A stretch of DNA of 64,000 bases from Terribacillus sp. DMT04 (GCF_019056395.1 NZ_CP077639.1:1366001-1430000); one strand, 5' to 3'; numbered from the stretch's first letter, positions 7,657-15,687 are shown. Made by a program: numbers and translations. Notes: generated by a model from the letters alone, not told the origin.

Positions 7657-8846
7657 TGAGATCGACGTCGCCGCAGCAGGATAAGTGTGCCTAATGCAAG
7701 TACGCTTAGTGTAAACAGCGGTCCGAAAGATGCAATCCGTTCGAGCAGCTCCATGGAATTTGGAGCTGTTTTTTCATGTAGAAAAGTATAAATACTCGTT
7801 TCTTTATGTCTTGCGTAAAGCGGTACATATAGACAAGCTGCCAGCCCCGCTGCAATGAAGCCGTGCAAGATACGAGCAAAGAAATAAGGAGCAAATCGAA
7901 TATCAGTGTCAGCAAGAATGCTCGCGACTTGAGCTTGGACAGAAAAACCGTTAAATGCAAGAACAAAACTTACAATTACGATTGGGAAAAAGAAGTCGGA
8001 ACCAGCTGCTTGTGCAATCATTTGTCCGCCCATCGTGATTTCTAAAAAGCCAGAAAGCATCGGAAGGACCAAATCAGCTGGAATACCAAACAAACTGGTC
8101 ACTATCTTTAACCCATTTGCAAGGAAATCAGTGACACCTAGTATAAATAGCAGCTTATTAAAGACGGAAAACATAATAATAAATCCACCAATCATCAGCA
8201 GTGTCTGGATAGATTGAATAACAGCATCACCAAAGATCTTACCGAAAGGGCGCTTATCTGCGACACGTGTTTCATGCAATTCACGAAAAGCGCGTCTTAG
8301 TAATCCTTTCTCACGCACATACACAGATCTGGCTTCATTACGTCCGTAAAATCGCATGCAGATACCAACAAGAATATTACCTCCATAGTGTGCAATGGCA
8401 AGCAGGAGACCGAGCTCGGCATCACCGAAGAAACTGACCGCAATTACACCAACAATAAACAGAGGATTACTGGCATTGGTAAAGGATACGAGACGTTCCG
8501 CTTCTGTTTTCGTCAGCTGTTTCTCCTGCCGTAATCTGCTAGTAAGTTTGGCTCCCGATGGATAGCCGCTAGCCATTCCCATTGCCAGTACAAAACTTCC
8601 GACACCTGGCACATTGAACAAAGGCCGCATGATCGGCTCGCAGAATACACCGATGAAGCGTACCATTCCGAAAGCAATCAACAGCTCTGCTGTGATGAAG
8701 AAAGGCAGCAGAGATGGAAATACGACTTCCCACCACATATTCAGCCCGCGTATGCTTGCTTGCAGTGCTGGATCCGGGTATGTAATCAGGCTGACTGCTA
8801 AAAGCAGAGCTGCCCCAGCGAACAAAATCGATTTCATTTTTCGCAC
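7653..8846 (-). CDS. ylbJ: Sporulation integral membrane protein YlbJ
   Basis: 397 aa. The start is a GTG (bases 8844-8846) seven bases after GGAGG; an ATG three codons in has poorer spacing. At least eight hydrophobic segments are visible, with nucleoside-recognition (Gate) type segments such as MASGYPSGAKLTSRLR. In B. subtilis YlbJ is needed for heat-resistant spores, is expressed under sigma-E, and has been implicated in dipicolinic acid handling at the outer forespore membrane; this function is taken from the family. The gene is convergent with coaD and overlaps its stop codon. Confidence 0.92.
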   Translation of the reverse strand: MRKMKSILFAGAALLLAVSLITYPDPALQASIRGLNMWWEVVFPSLLPFFITAELLIAFGMVRFIGVFCEPIMRPLFNVPGVGSFVLAMGMASGYPSGAKLTSRLRQEKQLTKTEAERLVSFTNASNPLFIVGVIAVSFFGDAELGLLLAIAHYGGNILVGICMRFYGRNEARSVYVREKGLLRRAFRELHETRVADKRPFGKIFGDAVIQSIQTLLMIGGFIIMFSVFNKLLFILGVTDFLANGLKIVTSLFGIPADLVLPMLSGFLEITMGGQMIAQAAGSDFFFPIVIVSFVLAFNGFSVQAQVASILADTDIRFAPYFFARILHGFIAAGLAACLYVPLYARHKETSIYTFLHEKTAPNSMELLERIASFGPLFTLSVLALGTLILLRRRRSH

Positions 8847-9011
8847 AATGATCCCTCCGATTTGTGACTGCTGTACTTCTTAATATCGAAGTAGTACACT
8901 TGAATTCAGTCTGTTGGTACAGGCTACCTTAACTATACGCGTGCTTGAAGGAGAAATATGCTTCTTCTGCTGAATAAGCAGAGAAAAGCGGGCACAAAAG
9001 GGGAACTGAAG

Positions 9012-10037
9012 ATGAAACAGAAAACGCGTTATATCTTGCTTATCGTGCTATTGCTGCTCATTGTTTTCTGTTTTTCCGGGATTTACAGAATGCCTTATTA
9101 TGTATACAAACCTGGAGGAGCAGATGCACTTGATCCAATTGTTTCGGTGGCTGGCAGCGATAAAAGTGAAGGCGATATGCATCTTGTCACCGTGCGCGGC
9201 GGACAGGCAACACCATTTCAATATGTGATGGCACACATTCTCCCGTATCATCAAATCGCGAAACTGGAAGATGTTATTCCAGAAGGCATTTCCCAGGAAG
9301 AATATACACAAGCGCAGCTCATGCAAATGGAAAGCTCGCAGGAAGCCTCTACAGTCGTTGCCTATCAAGCAGCAGGGGCTGACTTGCAAGTAGAGTATCA
9401 AGGAGTATATGTCGTTTCTGTCGTAAACGATTTTCCAGCTGATGGAAAATTAAAGCCGGGTGACCATATAACTGGTGTAGATAATAAAACAGTAAATGAA
9501 GCAGCAGACCTGACTACATATGTCACTTCCAAACAATTAGGCGATACGATTACCTTACAAATTGATCGCGGTGACGAGCAGCTAGAGAAGGAATTGAAGC
9601 TTCAAGCTTTGCCTGATACCCAGATTCCTGGTATTGGCATTACATTAGTAACTGACAGAGAAGTAAACGAAGATCCGGAAGTCACCTTCTCGAGCGGAGA
9701 AATTGGCGGACCGAGCGCAGGGCTCATGTTCAGCTTGGAAATTTATGATCAGCTGGAAGAAGAAGACTTGACACACGGTTTACAAATTTGCGGTACTGGG
9801 GAAGTTGATTACGAAGGGAATGTTGGCCGCATTGGCGGGATCGATAAAAAAGTGGTAGCAGCAGATAAGGAAGGCTGTGCCGTATTCTTTGCACCAAATG
9901 AAGATGGAGCAGATGATTCTAATTACCAGCTCGCAAAACAAACGGCGGAAGATATTGAAACAGATATGAAAGTTGTTCCGGTTGATACGTTTGAGGAAGC
10001 AAAGGAATATTTAGAAGAATTGCCTGAAAGTAAATAA
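9012..10037 (+). CDS. ylbL: SepM/YlbL family membrane-anchored serine protease (PDZ + Lon-type)
   Basis: 341 aa, equal to B. subtilis YlbL, from the ATG at 9012 (AAGGGGA upstream). An N-terminal anchor (about 7-25) is followed by a PDZ domain (about 125-200) and a Lon-like S16 protease domain. The catalytic Ser-Lys dyad is recognisable as S235 in GGPSAGLMF and K279/K280 in GGIDKKV. Homologues cleave extracellular peptides or degrade the cell-division inhibitor YneA (with CtpA) in B. subtilis; the substrate here cannot be seen. The 165-bp gap to the divergent ylbJ should hold both promoters, but no clear pair was found. Confidence 0.93.
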   Translation: MKQKTRYILLIVLLLLIVFCFSGIYRMPYYVYKPGGADALDPIVSVAGSDKSEGDMHLVTVRGGQATPFQYVMAHILPYHQIAKLEDVIPEGISQEEYTQAQLMQMESSQEASTVVAYQAAGADLQVEYQGVYVVSVVNDFPADGKLKPGDHITGVDNKTVNEAADLTTYVTSKQLGDTITLQIDRGDEQLEKELKLQALPDTQIPGIGITLVTDREVNEDPEVTFSSGEIGGPSAGLMFSLEIYDQLEEEDLTHGLQICGTGEVDYEGNVGRIGGIDKKVVAADKEGCAVFFAPNEDGADDSNYQLAKQTAEDIETDMKVVPVDTFEEAKEYLEELPESK

Positions 10038-10040
10038 TGA

Positions 10041-10077
10041 AAAAAATCCAAACGATTCTTCATCGTTTGGATTTTTT
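10041..10077 (+). terminator. Intrinsic terminator after ylbL, probably bidirectional
   Basis: AAAAAATCCAAACGAT and ATCGTTTGGATTTTTT form a perfect stem with a 5-nt loop and A/T runs on both sides, so it can also end transcription coming from tmcAL on the other strand. Confidence 0.92.
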
Positions 10078-10138
10078 CATAGAAGTTGTTATGCAGAACA
10101 AGTACCGAATTACTGTATTTTATTGACTGCTTCTGATG

Positions 10139-11329
10139 TTAGACAAAGACAGGAGGTGAAATCTCTTGTTTGCGAGCTGCCACGGCAGCTGCAGGTGATA
10201 ACGTGCTGTAGTAGGCATCAGATGCCTGAAGTTCCAAATCAGCTACTGGGTGAATGTTATCTTTTAATTGTGTGAAGAGGGGCACGTCAAGCTGTTTCTT
10301 TTTAGAAGACAAAAATGCGCGTCCTGTTTTGCTCATTCCTAGAACCCGGATGTAAGGCAGCTGTTCGGTATCCAGCCATTCGGTAACGAGCTGCTTATGT
10401 GAATTCGTTAAAAGATGTATGCAAACGCGCTGAAGTCTTGTCCACGTGTAACGTTTTGTTTTGACATGAGCTAGGAACTGCTGAAAACTTACAGATTGAT
10501 GGATGTATCGCTTGAATCGATATTCTAAACCTTCGTCCATCCCTTGAATAGTTCGCAGCATGGCAGGTGTGTTGGTCAAAATCAGATACCGCAGCAAGGG
10601 GAAATAATCTTCCCAGTTGTGAAGCTGTTTTGAATCCTGCAAGGCGGCGTATGTAGATTCCGGCACAGCTTGTTTTATGTTTTCCGTTTGATTACGCTGC
10701 TGAGCAGACCGTATTGAAGTTGCGCTTGCAATCGGACCCGTGATGGATTGATCATGGTAGTCTGCTTTTATACGAGGAATGGTATCTACATGTATGTTTG
10801 CGTGCAGCTGCTCAGCTGCACGCAAGTAAGCGAACCCGAGAATATTGTTTGGACTATGCAAATCTAAAGTAGAATCTATTCCAATTTTCTCATATGCTGT
10901 CCGGCTTGCCTCTGGATACGATAAACCTAGTTCGAGTGATTGTTTCAAGATTTCGTCAAATACGTTTTTCTTCTCTGTGCGCTTTCGTTGTGCTTGACGA
11001 AAAGCATCGATAGTGCCATCTTCAGAACCAAACACGAGGTGATCGGCGCCTAATGCATCTAAGGTAGCCACAGCACCTTTTGCAAATAAATCGGCATGCT
11101 GGACCGCATAAAGGAAGGGAAGCTCTACAACCAAGTCGACACCAGCTTGCAGAGCAGCTTCTGTGCGGCTAAATTTATCTAAAATGGCTGGCTCACCCCG
11201 CTGCATAAAATTACCGCTCATTACAGCAATCATGCAGTTAGTTTCGGTTAATTTACGAGCTTCCTGTATATGATAAACATGACCATTATGTAATGGATTA
11301 TACTCAACAACAATACCGCATGATCTCAT
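10139..11329 (-). CDS. tmcAL: tRNA(Met) cytidine acetate ligase TmcAL (YlbM)
   Basis: 396 aa, slightly shorter than the ~415 aa of B. subtilis YlbM. The family forms N4-acetylcytidine at the wobble position of elongator tRNA-Met from acetate and ATP. The N-terminal nucleotidyltransferase fold is seen in GIVVEYNPLHNGHVYH (HxGH-like site), with SGNFMQRGEPA and VDLVVELPFLYAVQ following. AAAGGAGG stands before the ATG. Its upstream region is the repeat array at 11353-11958, so its promoter must lie within or across that array. Confidence 0.94.
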   Translation of the reverse strand: MRSCGIVVEYNPLHNGHVYHIQEARKLTETNCMIAVMSGNFMQRGEPAILDKFSRTEAALQAGVDLVVELPFLYAVQHADLFAKGAVATLDALGADHLVFGSEDGTIDAFRQAQRKRTEKKNVFDEILKQSLELGLSYPEASRTAYEKIGIDSTLDLHSPNNILGFAYLRAAEQLHANIHVDTIPRIKADYHDQSITGPIASATSIRSAQQRNQTENIKQAVPESTYAALQDSKQLHNWEDYFPLLRYLILTNTPAMLRTIQGMDEGLEYRFKRYIHQSVSFQQFLAHVKTKRYTWTRLQRVCIHLLTNSHKQLVTEWLDTEQLPYIRVLGMSKTGRAFLSSKKKQLDVPLFTQLKDNIHPVADLELQASDAYYSTLSPAAAVAARKQEISPPVFV

Positions 11330-11370
11330 GTGGGACCTCCTTTATTGGGATGGTTTTCTCCGCTTTTCTT

Positions 11371-11618
11371 GATGTCTAGCTCCAGAAACCAGAAACTGCG
11401 GTATAGGCAATAAATCCCTGCGAGTGTAAGGGCATCACTCTCCAGGCTTTCTTACCCTGGTGTGGTGTCTAGCTCCGAAAGCCAGGAGCTGCGCCGTAAG
11501 TGATAAATCCCTGCGTGGGGAAAACACCCACTCCGGGCTTTCTCGCTTACTTCTCCGCTCCTAACCGGCTTTCTGCGCTTTTCGTGTGTTTCTAAACGGT
11601 TTCTTCCGCTTTTCTTGT
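11371..11618. repeat. 248-bp composite repeat, copy A (short + long unit)
   Basis: A 93-bp short unit (11371-11463) is followed by a 155-bp long unit (11464-11618). The whole block recurs at 11711-11958 at the same length. The two long units differ only at about two bases near their ends; the short units differ at a handful of bases. Confidence 0.9.
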
Positions 11619-11710
11619 GGTGTCTAGCTCTAAAAACCAGAAACTGCGCTGTAAGCGATAAATCCCTGCGTGGGGGAAGACGCCCACTCCGGGCTTTCTT
11701 ACCCTGGTGT
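11619..11710. repeat. Single 92-bp short repeat unit between the two composite copies
   Basis: A hybrid: its middle (GTAAGCGATAAATCCCTGCGTGGGGG) resembles the long unit while its end (GGGCTTTCTTACCCTGGTGT) is that of the short units, suggesting recombination between unit types. Confidence 0.85.
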
Positions 11711-11958
11711 GGTGTCTAGCTCCGAAAGCCAGAAGCTGCGGTATAGGCAATAAATCCCTGCGAGTGTAAGGGCATCACTCTCCGGGCTTTCTTACCCTGG
11801 TGTGGTGTCTAGCTCCGAAAGCCAGGAGCTGCGCCGTAAGTGATAAATCCCTGCGTGGGGAAAACACCCACTCCGGGCTTTCTCGCTTACTTCTCCGCTC
11901 CTAACCGGCTTTCTGCGCTTTTCGTGTGTTTCTAAACGGTTTTCTCCGCTTTTCTTGT
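11711..11958. repeat. 248-bp composite repeat, copy B
   Basis: Short unit at 11711-11803 and long unit at 11804-11958, in the same order and lengths as copy A. Confidence 0.9.
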
Positions 11959-12008
11959 GTGTTAATATGAATATAGGCTAATTATTGCCTTGCTGTAAAG
12001 AAAATATA

Positions 12009-12037
12009 TTGACAAAGCTTCTGTTTTTTTTTACAAT
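12009..12037 (+). promoter_or_regulatory. Sigma-A promoter of ylbN-rpmF
   Basis: TTGACA at 12009-12014 and TACAAT at 12032-12037 with an exact 17-bp spacer, 28 bp before the ylbN start codon. This is one of the clearest promoters in the window and it lies just outside the repeat array. Confidence 0.85.
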
Positions 12038-12065
12038 TACTTTTGTTGCCATGAGGTGAATTAAC

Positions 12066-12581
12066 GTGAAAATTCCGGTTCAAAAGCTTAAAGCTAAAGG
12101 TCTTGAACCTTTCGAATTTACAGAGCAAGTGGATGTGTCTGACATCCAGGGCAAGAATGATATTCGTCGTATTGATCCGGTGAAGGTCAGCGGTCAGGCG
12201 ACTTCCTATGGTAACGACATTACTGTTAAGTTTGCGATAGATGGTGAGATGATTCTGCCATGTGCGCGTACTTTGGCAGATGTGCCGTATAAATTCCATA
12301 TTGATGCGACTGAACTGTTTACTTTGTCTCCTTATGCAAGCGCGGATGACGAGTCGGAAATTCATCCAGTTGATGGAGAACTGCTTGACTTGAAACCGTA
12401 TATAGAGGAAAATATTCTCTTGGATGTTCCTTTCCGTGTTTTCTCTGAGGATGAAGAGGTATTGGATAATGCCGTCAAACAAGGAGAAGGCTGGCAGGTT
12501 GCCAGTGAGGATGCACAGCAGGACAAGATCGATCCGAGGCTTGAGAAGCTGCAGGCTCTCTTGAAGAAGGACGACGAATAA
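12066..12581 (+). CDS. ylbN: YceD family (DUF177) protein YlbN
   Basis: 171 aa, GTG start at 12066 after TGAGGTGAA. DUF177/YceD proteins are encoded next to rpmF in most bacteria and are linked to 23S rRNA or L32 homeostasis, though the mechanism is not settled. Recognisable segments are the N-terminal KIPVQKLKAKG and a middle region with CARTLADVPY. Families in this group often carry Cys pairs; only one Cys (CARTL) is seen here. It is co-transcribed with rpmF, 31 bp downstream. Confidence 0.88.
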   Translation: MKIPVQKLKAKGLEPFEFTEQVDVSDIQGKNDIRRIDPVKVSGQATSYGNDITVKFAIDGEMILPCARTLADVPYKFHIDATELFTLSPYASADDESEIHPVDGELLDLKPYIEENILLDVPFRVFSEDEEVLDNAVKQGEGWQVASEDAQQDKIDPRLEKLQALLKKDDE

Positions 12582-12612
12582 GCATGTGAATGATTGAAGG
12601 AGGTGTAGGACA

Positions 12613-12786
12613 GTGGCAGTACCTAAAAGAAGAACTTCTAAAAAAGTTAAAAATCAACGCCGTACACACAAAAAATTGCATGTACCAGGAATGGTAGAAT
12701 GCTCTAACTGTGGCGAACTTGCAAAACCACACCACGTTTGCAGATCTTGCGGACATTATGATGGCAAAGCAGTGGTTGAAGCGTAA
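12613..12786 (+). CDS. rpmF: 50S ribosomal protein L32
   Basis: 57 aa, GTG start after GGAGGTG. The sequence begins [11 protein letters not shown], the L32 hallmark, and has the zinc-ribbon pairs C30-x2-C33 and C43-x2-C46, so this is the zinc-binding (C+) form of the protein. It is the second gene of the ylbN-rpmF operon and is followed by a strong terminator. Confidence 0.97.
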   Translation: MAVPKRRTSKKVKNQRRTHKKLHVPGMVECSNCGELAKPHHVCRSCGHYDGKAVVEA

Positions 12787-12792
12787 GAACAG

Positions 12793-12831
12793 AAAACACC
12801 TATCGTCAGAGATGATGATAGGTGTTTTTTT
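12793..12831 (+). terminator. Intrinsic terminator after rpmF
   Basis: AAAACACCTATCGTC and GATGATAGGTGTTTTTTT form the stem, with a short loop and a long T run. Confidence 0.92.
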
Positions 12832-12911
12832 ATATTCTATCTACTTTTTTCTAGTCTAGCATTTTTCCCTCTTGCATACATTGATAGCAGGATAGAAGAG
12901 GGGGGAAGCTT

Positions 12912-13391
12912 GTGAAAAGTACAAGGCAGGATGCGTGGACTGACAAAGAAGATGTGCTATTGGCGAATACAGTGCTGGATTATATTCAGGAAGGTAAAAC
13001 ACAGCTCGATGCATTTCGGGATGTTGCAGTGAAGCTTAACCGTACAGGTGCAGCTTGCGGCTTTCGTTGGAATGCTTCACTTCGGCAATATTATCAAACG
13101 GATATTGAGATAGCCAAACAAAATAGGAAGCAGCAAAGTGCAGAACCAACACCAGAGGCTGCCCCGAAGAAGTCGGCAGGAAAGGATTCTGTCAGTTTGG
13201 AAGCTGCAATTGATTTGTTAGAAAAAGTGAAACAAAATTACCATGTTCCCAATAAGCAGCCTGATGAAGAGCTGCGCACATTACAGATAGAGAATGCGAA
13301 GCTTAAAGATCAGCTTAAACGGTATCAAGATGCATGCATCGAGATGGAAAAGCTGTGTCGATGGGTGATTGAGGAAGCAGAGACAAAATGA
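12912..13391 (+). CDS. ylbO: RsfA/YlbO family prespore-type transcriptional regulator
   Basis: 159 aa, GTG start after GGGGGGAA. The N-terminal Myb/SANT-like DNA-binding domain (about 5-65) shows DAWTDKEDVLLANTVLDYI and AACGFRWNASLRQYY; the C-terminal ~55 residues are a coiled coil. B. subtilis RsfA, the paralogue, is a sigma-F-dependent modulator of sigma-F/sigma-G genes. I see no convincing sigma-F promoter (only an isolated GCATA at about 12875). The stop codon TGA shares its last two bases with the left end of the IS1182-type element, so the coding frame is intact but its downstream terminator has been separated from it. Confidence 0.87.
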   Translation: MKSTRQDAWTDKEDVLLANTVLDYIQEGKTQLDAFRDVAVKLNRTGAACGFRWNASLRQYYQTDIEIAKQNRKQQSAEPTPEAAPKKSAGKDSVSLEAAIDLLEKVKQNYHVPNKQPDEELRTLQIENAKLKDQLKRYQDACIEMEKLCRWVIEEAETK

Positions 13392-15065
13392 GAGCGGGAC
13401 ATAACTCCTCTCTGACACAAAAAAGATCTCGGTCACCAGGAAAATGGTGACCGAGATCTTTTTTGATCTGATATTTTTTGAATTCCTTACTATACTTGCT
13501 GATCTGGCGGTGAACTTCCTGATGTTCACCGCCATGAAGGCGAATCCTAATTCGTTTTCCACTTTCTCTTTACTTCGTACCGAGAAACGAGTGAAACACA
13601 AATGAGCCTTCAGAAATCCGAAGACTGGCTCGACATCTATTTTACGTTTTCCGTAAATTTTCCCTGTTTCTTTTTCGCTGAGTAATTGCTGGGTATATGC
13701 TTTTTGTTTTTCCCATCTTTCGTTGTAATAGATTTTCCGGTTGTTTCCTTCTTTCGCTTTCGTACATTCTGCACGTAAGGGACAAGCAGTACAATCGTCA
13801 CATTCATACACGCGATAATGACGCTTAAATCCAAATTTGTCGCATCTTTCGGATAGGTACCGAAACGCTAATTTCCGGTTATTCGGGCAAGTGAAAAAGT
13901 CGCCTTCGGCATCGTAATCCCAGTGAGCTACTTGGTAAGGATCTTGTTTATATTTCTTTTGCTTTTCTTTTCGGTAGTGATTATAGGTGATGAGAGGGAT
14001 GCGCTTCCGATTATTTACCACATCATCATAATTTTGCTCACTGCCATATCCGGCATCCGCGACAATATAGTCGGGCAGCTCAAAAAAGTCCCGTTCAATC
14101 TTATCAAGGAAAGGGATGAAAGTTCGCGTATCCGTAGGATTCGGGAACACATCATAGGCCAGGGCATATTGACCTTCAGTAGCCAGCTGCACATTGTACC
14201 CAGGTTTAAGTTGGCCATTTTTCATATAATCATCTTTCATGCGCATAAAAGTGGCACCATGGTCAGTTTTGGAGTAGCTATTTCTGTCTCCGAAGATTTC
14301 CATGTCGACCTGATATTTTGATTTCCGTTTAATGAAATCATTGACTTGCTTTCGGTACTGTTTTGGTGCTTTACGTTCGGAACGAAGCTGCTTGCGTTCG
14401 GCAGTATCATCACTTGCTTCTATGCGGCGATCGTATTCCTGCACCTTTTCGTCCAGTTTTTCTGCTACTTTTGTTAACTCTTCGCCCGATAGGGCTTCGG
14501 GGTTCTCCAGCTCGATTGCGGGGATAATTTCCTGCTCCAACAGTTCTTCATACATCTGAGCCGATCTTTCCACCAATTGCGTACTGTATTTCTCAGTGGA
14601 CTTCCGCCATACAAAAGTAAACTTGTTGGCATTTGCTTCGATTTTGGTGCCATCAATAAAAATGGCTTCTTCTTCAATGACTTTTTCTTGAACCAGCTGG
14701 CTGCGAAATTGGACAAAGCACTGGCGTAAGAGTTCTTTTACGTGAGGGTTCACACGGAATCGGTTGATGGTGCGATAGCTGGGCTGATAATCTTGGGCAA
14801 GCCACATCATGCGTACGCTGTCTTGAAGTAATGACTCAATTTTACGGCCCGAGAAAACGGATTGCGTATAGGCACATAAAATAATCTTCATCATCATGCG
14901 AGGGTGATAAGCAGGGTGTCCGGTTTCCCGACGGAAACCGTCAAAAGCTTCGTCTGGAATACTTTCTACTAAATGGTTAACGGTAAAAGCAATATCATTT
15001 TCAGGTAATTTTCTTTCCAAATCTAGAGGTAAAACGACTTCACACATGGTATAATGTTTAAACAT
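13281..15065 (-). CDS. IS1182-family transposase
   Basis: 594 aa if read to the first stop. An N-terminal DUF772 domain (DLERKLPENDIAF, HPRMMMKIILCAY) is followed by the DDE core: D in FIDGTKIEANANKF, D in VADAGYGSEQNYDD, E in KIDVEPVFGFLKAH, with the CPLRAEC zinc-like insert between. All catalytic residues are present. The frame has no stop before the element's left end at 13390: residues from about 559 on are encoded antisense to ylbO. Family proteins usually end soon after the NIRKF segment, so this tail is likely adventitious. The start codon is covered by a hairpin (15067-15121). Confidence 0.9.
   Translation of the reverse strand: MFKHYTMCEVVLPLDLERKLPENDIAFTVNHLVESIPDEAFDGFRRETGHPAYHPRMMMKIILCAYTQSVFSGRKIESLLQDSVRMMWLAQDYQPSYRTINRFRVNPHVKELLRQCFVQFRSQLVQEKVIEEEAIFIDGTKIEANANKFTFVWRKSTEKYSTQLVERSAQMYEELLEQEIIPAIELENPEALSGEELTKVAEKLDEKVQEYDRRIEASDDTAERKQLRSERKAPKQYRKQVNDFIKRKSKYQVDMEIFGDRNSYSKTDHGATFMRMKDDYMKNGQLKPGYNVQLATEGQYALAYDVFPNPTDTRTFIPFLDKIERDFFELPDYIVADAGYGSEQNYDDVVNNRKRIPLITYNHYRKEKQKKYKQDPYQVAHWDYDAEGDFFTCPNNRKLAFRYLSERCDKFGFKRHYRVYECDDCTACPLRAECTKAKEGNNRKIYYNERWEKQKAYTQQLLSEKETGKIYGKRKIDVEPVFGFLKAHLCFTRFSVRSKEKVENELGFAFMAVNIRKFTARSASIVRNSKNIRSKKISVTIFLVTEIFFVSERSYVPLSFCLCFLNHPSTQLFHLDACILIPFKLIFKLRILYL
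13419..13464. terminator. Bidirectional terminator near the left IS end
   Basis: AGATCTCGGTCACC at 13424-13437 and GGTGACCGAGATCT at 13446-13459 are a perfect 14-bp stem with an 8-nt loop, flanked by A5 and T5, so it can stop both ylbO read-through and transposase transcription. It is translated in the transposase frame. Confidence 0.85.
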
Positions 15066-15066
15066 A

Positions 15067-15121
15067 AGGACCCTCCTCTTTTGTGTTTTGTGTCGTAACT
15101 TAATTCTATCAGAGGGGTCCT
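15067..15121 (-). promoter_or_regulatory. Inverted repeat covering the transposase ribosome site
   Basis: On the coding (minus) strand AGGACCCCTCT lies upstream and AGAGGAGGGTCCT downstream, ending one base before the ATG; the downstream arm contains AGGAGG. A transcript entering from outside would carry both arms and hide the ribosome site, while one starting in the loop would not. This is a known self-limiting device in other IS elements; here it is inferred from sequence. Confidence 0.6.
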
Positions 15122-15154
15122 TTTTTTGCTTCTATAAACAGTAAATTAACGATA

Positions 15155-15204
15155 AAAAGATGAGGCAGGCATCTCCGAATTCTCGGAGACGCCTGCCTCA
15201 TTTT
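15155..15204. terminator. Bidirectional terminator near the right IS end
   Basis: GAGGCAGGC-A-TCTCCGA pairs with TCGGAGA-C-GCCTGCCTC, flanked by AAAA and TTTT. It lies 34 bp inside the apparent right IS end and also serves ylbP, which is transcribed towards it. Confidence 0.85.
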
Positions 15205-15237
15205 AATTTCTCATTTTTTGGGGTTTTGTCCCGCTCT

Positions 15238-15687
15238 CTATTTTGTAGGCTGCCAAGTCATGACAGACAAGTTATCTTCTTTTTTGCCAGTCTCTTTGAA
15301 GTTACACTGCTCCCAGAAGGATTCCGAATTCACGCGTGCTTTCGTACGTACGGGCTTTGTAAAGGATTGCACAAATTCAACAAGGGATGAGCCAAGTCTT
15401 TTTCCTTGGTATGCTGGCAGTACTTCAAGTTTGGTAATCTCAACGTATCCTTTTGGCGGATAAAAAGTGTTATCCTTCTGTTCGCTTACGAAAGCGAGTG
15501 CCATTCTTGCAGCAAGCTGCTCATCCATATAAATACCGTAAAAAAGCGTATCATCGTCACTCTCGATTAAGCTGAGCTGAAATTCATCAAACATCGAAAG
15601 CTCTGCATTCCCCTGTGCTGCAAAGCGTTCAAAATCTTCCGCTGTTTTGTAGTTCACTGGTAATTTTTCCACTTTAGCCACTGTCAT
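15238..15687 (-). CDS. ylbP: GNAT acetyltransferase YlbP
   Basis: 149 aa from the ATG at 15687, which follows GGAGAGGGG; an upstream in-frame ATG at 15735 has no ribosome site. GNAT fold: FYGIYMDEQLAARMAL (beta-4/5) and the acetyl-CoA loop VLPAYQGKRLGSSLVEFV with the Q/RxxGxG/A pattern, followed by VRTKARVNSESFWEQCNF. Synteny (ylbO-ylbP-panE) supports YlbP; its substrate is unknown. The TAG stop overlaps the last base of the IS right end. Confidence 0.87.
   Translation of the reverse strand: MTVAKVEKLPVNYKTAEDFERFAAQGNAELSMFDEFQLSLIESDDDTLFYGIYMDEQLAARMALAFVSEQKDNTFYPPKGYVEITKLEVLPAYQGKRLGSSLVEFVQSFTKPVRTKARVNSESFWEQCNFKETGKKEDNLSVMTWQPTK

Larger units (their letters stand above)
11353..11958. 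repeat. Non-coding array of five related repeat units
   Basis: About 600 bp without a credible gene between tmcAL and ylbN. Five units begin with GGTGTCTAGCTC (first one GATGTCTAGCTC) at 11371, 11464, 11619, 11711 and 11804. Three are short (92-93 bp) and two long (155 bp). All share the core ATAAATCCCTGCG and GGGCTTTCT. Each long unit can fold into a long imperfect hairpin: GAAAGCC pairs with GGCTTTC, GGAGC with GCTCC, GTAAGTGATAAATCCC with GGGCTTTCTCGCTTAC, and GTGGG with CCCAC. The CGCTTTTCTTG + GTGTCTAGCTCC junction resembles a dispersed repeat known from several Bacillaceae genomes. Confidence 0.9.
13390..15238 (-). mobile_element. Complete IS1182-type insertion sequence
   Basis: 1849 bp bounded by imperfect inverted repeats: left GAGAGCGGGACATAACTCC at 13390-13408, and right, read inward on the other strand, GAGAGCGGGACAAAACCCC ending at 15238. 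One intact transposase lies inside. The element separates the converging ylbO and ylbP genes, neighbours in B. subtilis; the last bases of both stop codons are part of the inverted repeats. No clear direct target duplication is visible. Confidence 0.85.

Noticed and set aside
11353-11958. Repeat array as a CRISPR array
   Set aside because: Units are 92-155 bp, are adjacent without unique spacers, and are internally palindromic; no cas genes are nearby.
12870-12911. Sigma-F promoter for ylbO
   Set aside because: GCATA is present but the nearest GGATAGAAG is only about 11 bp away and fits the -10 consensus poorly.
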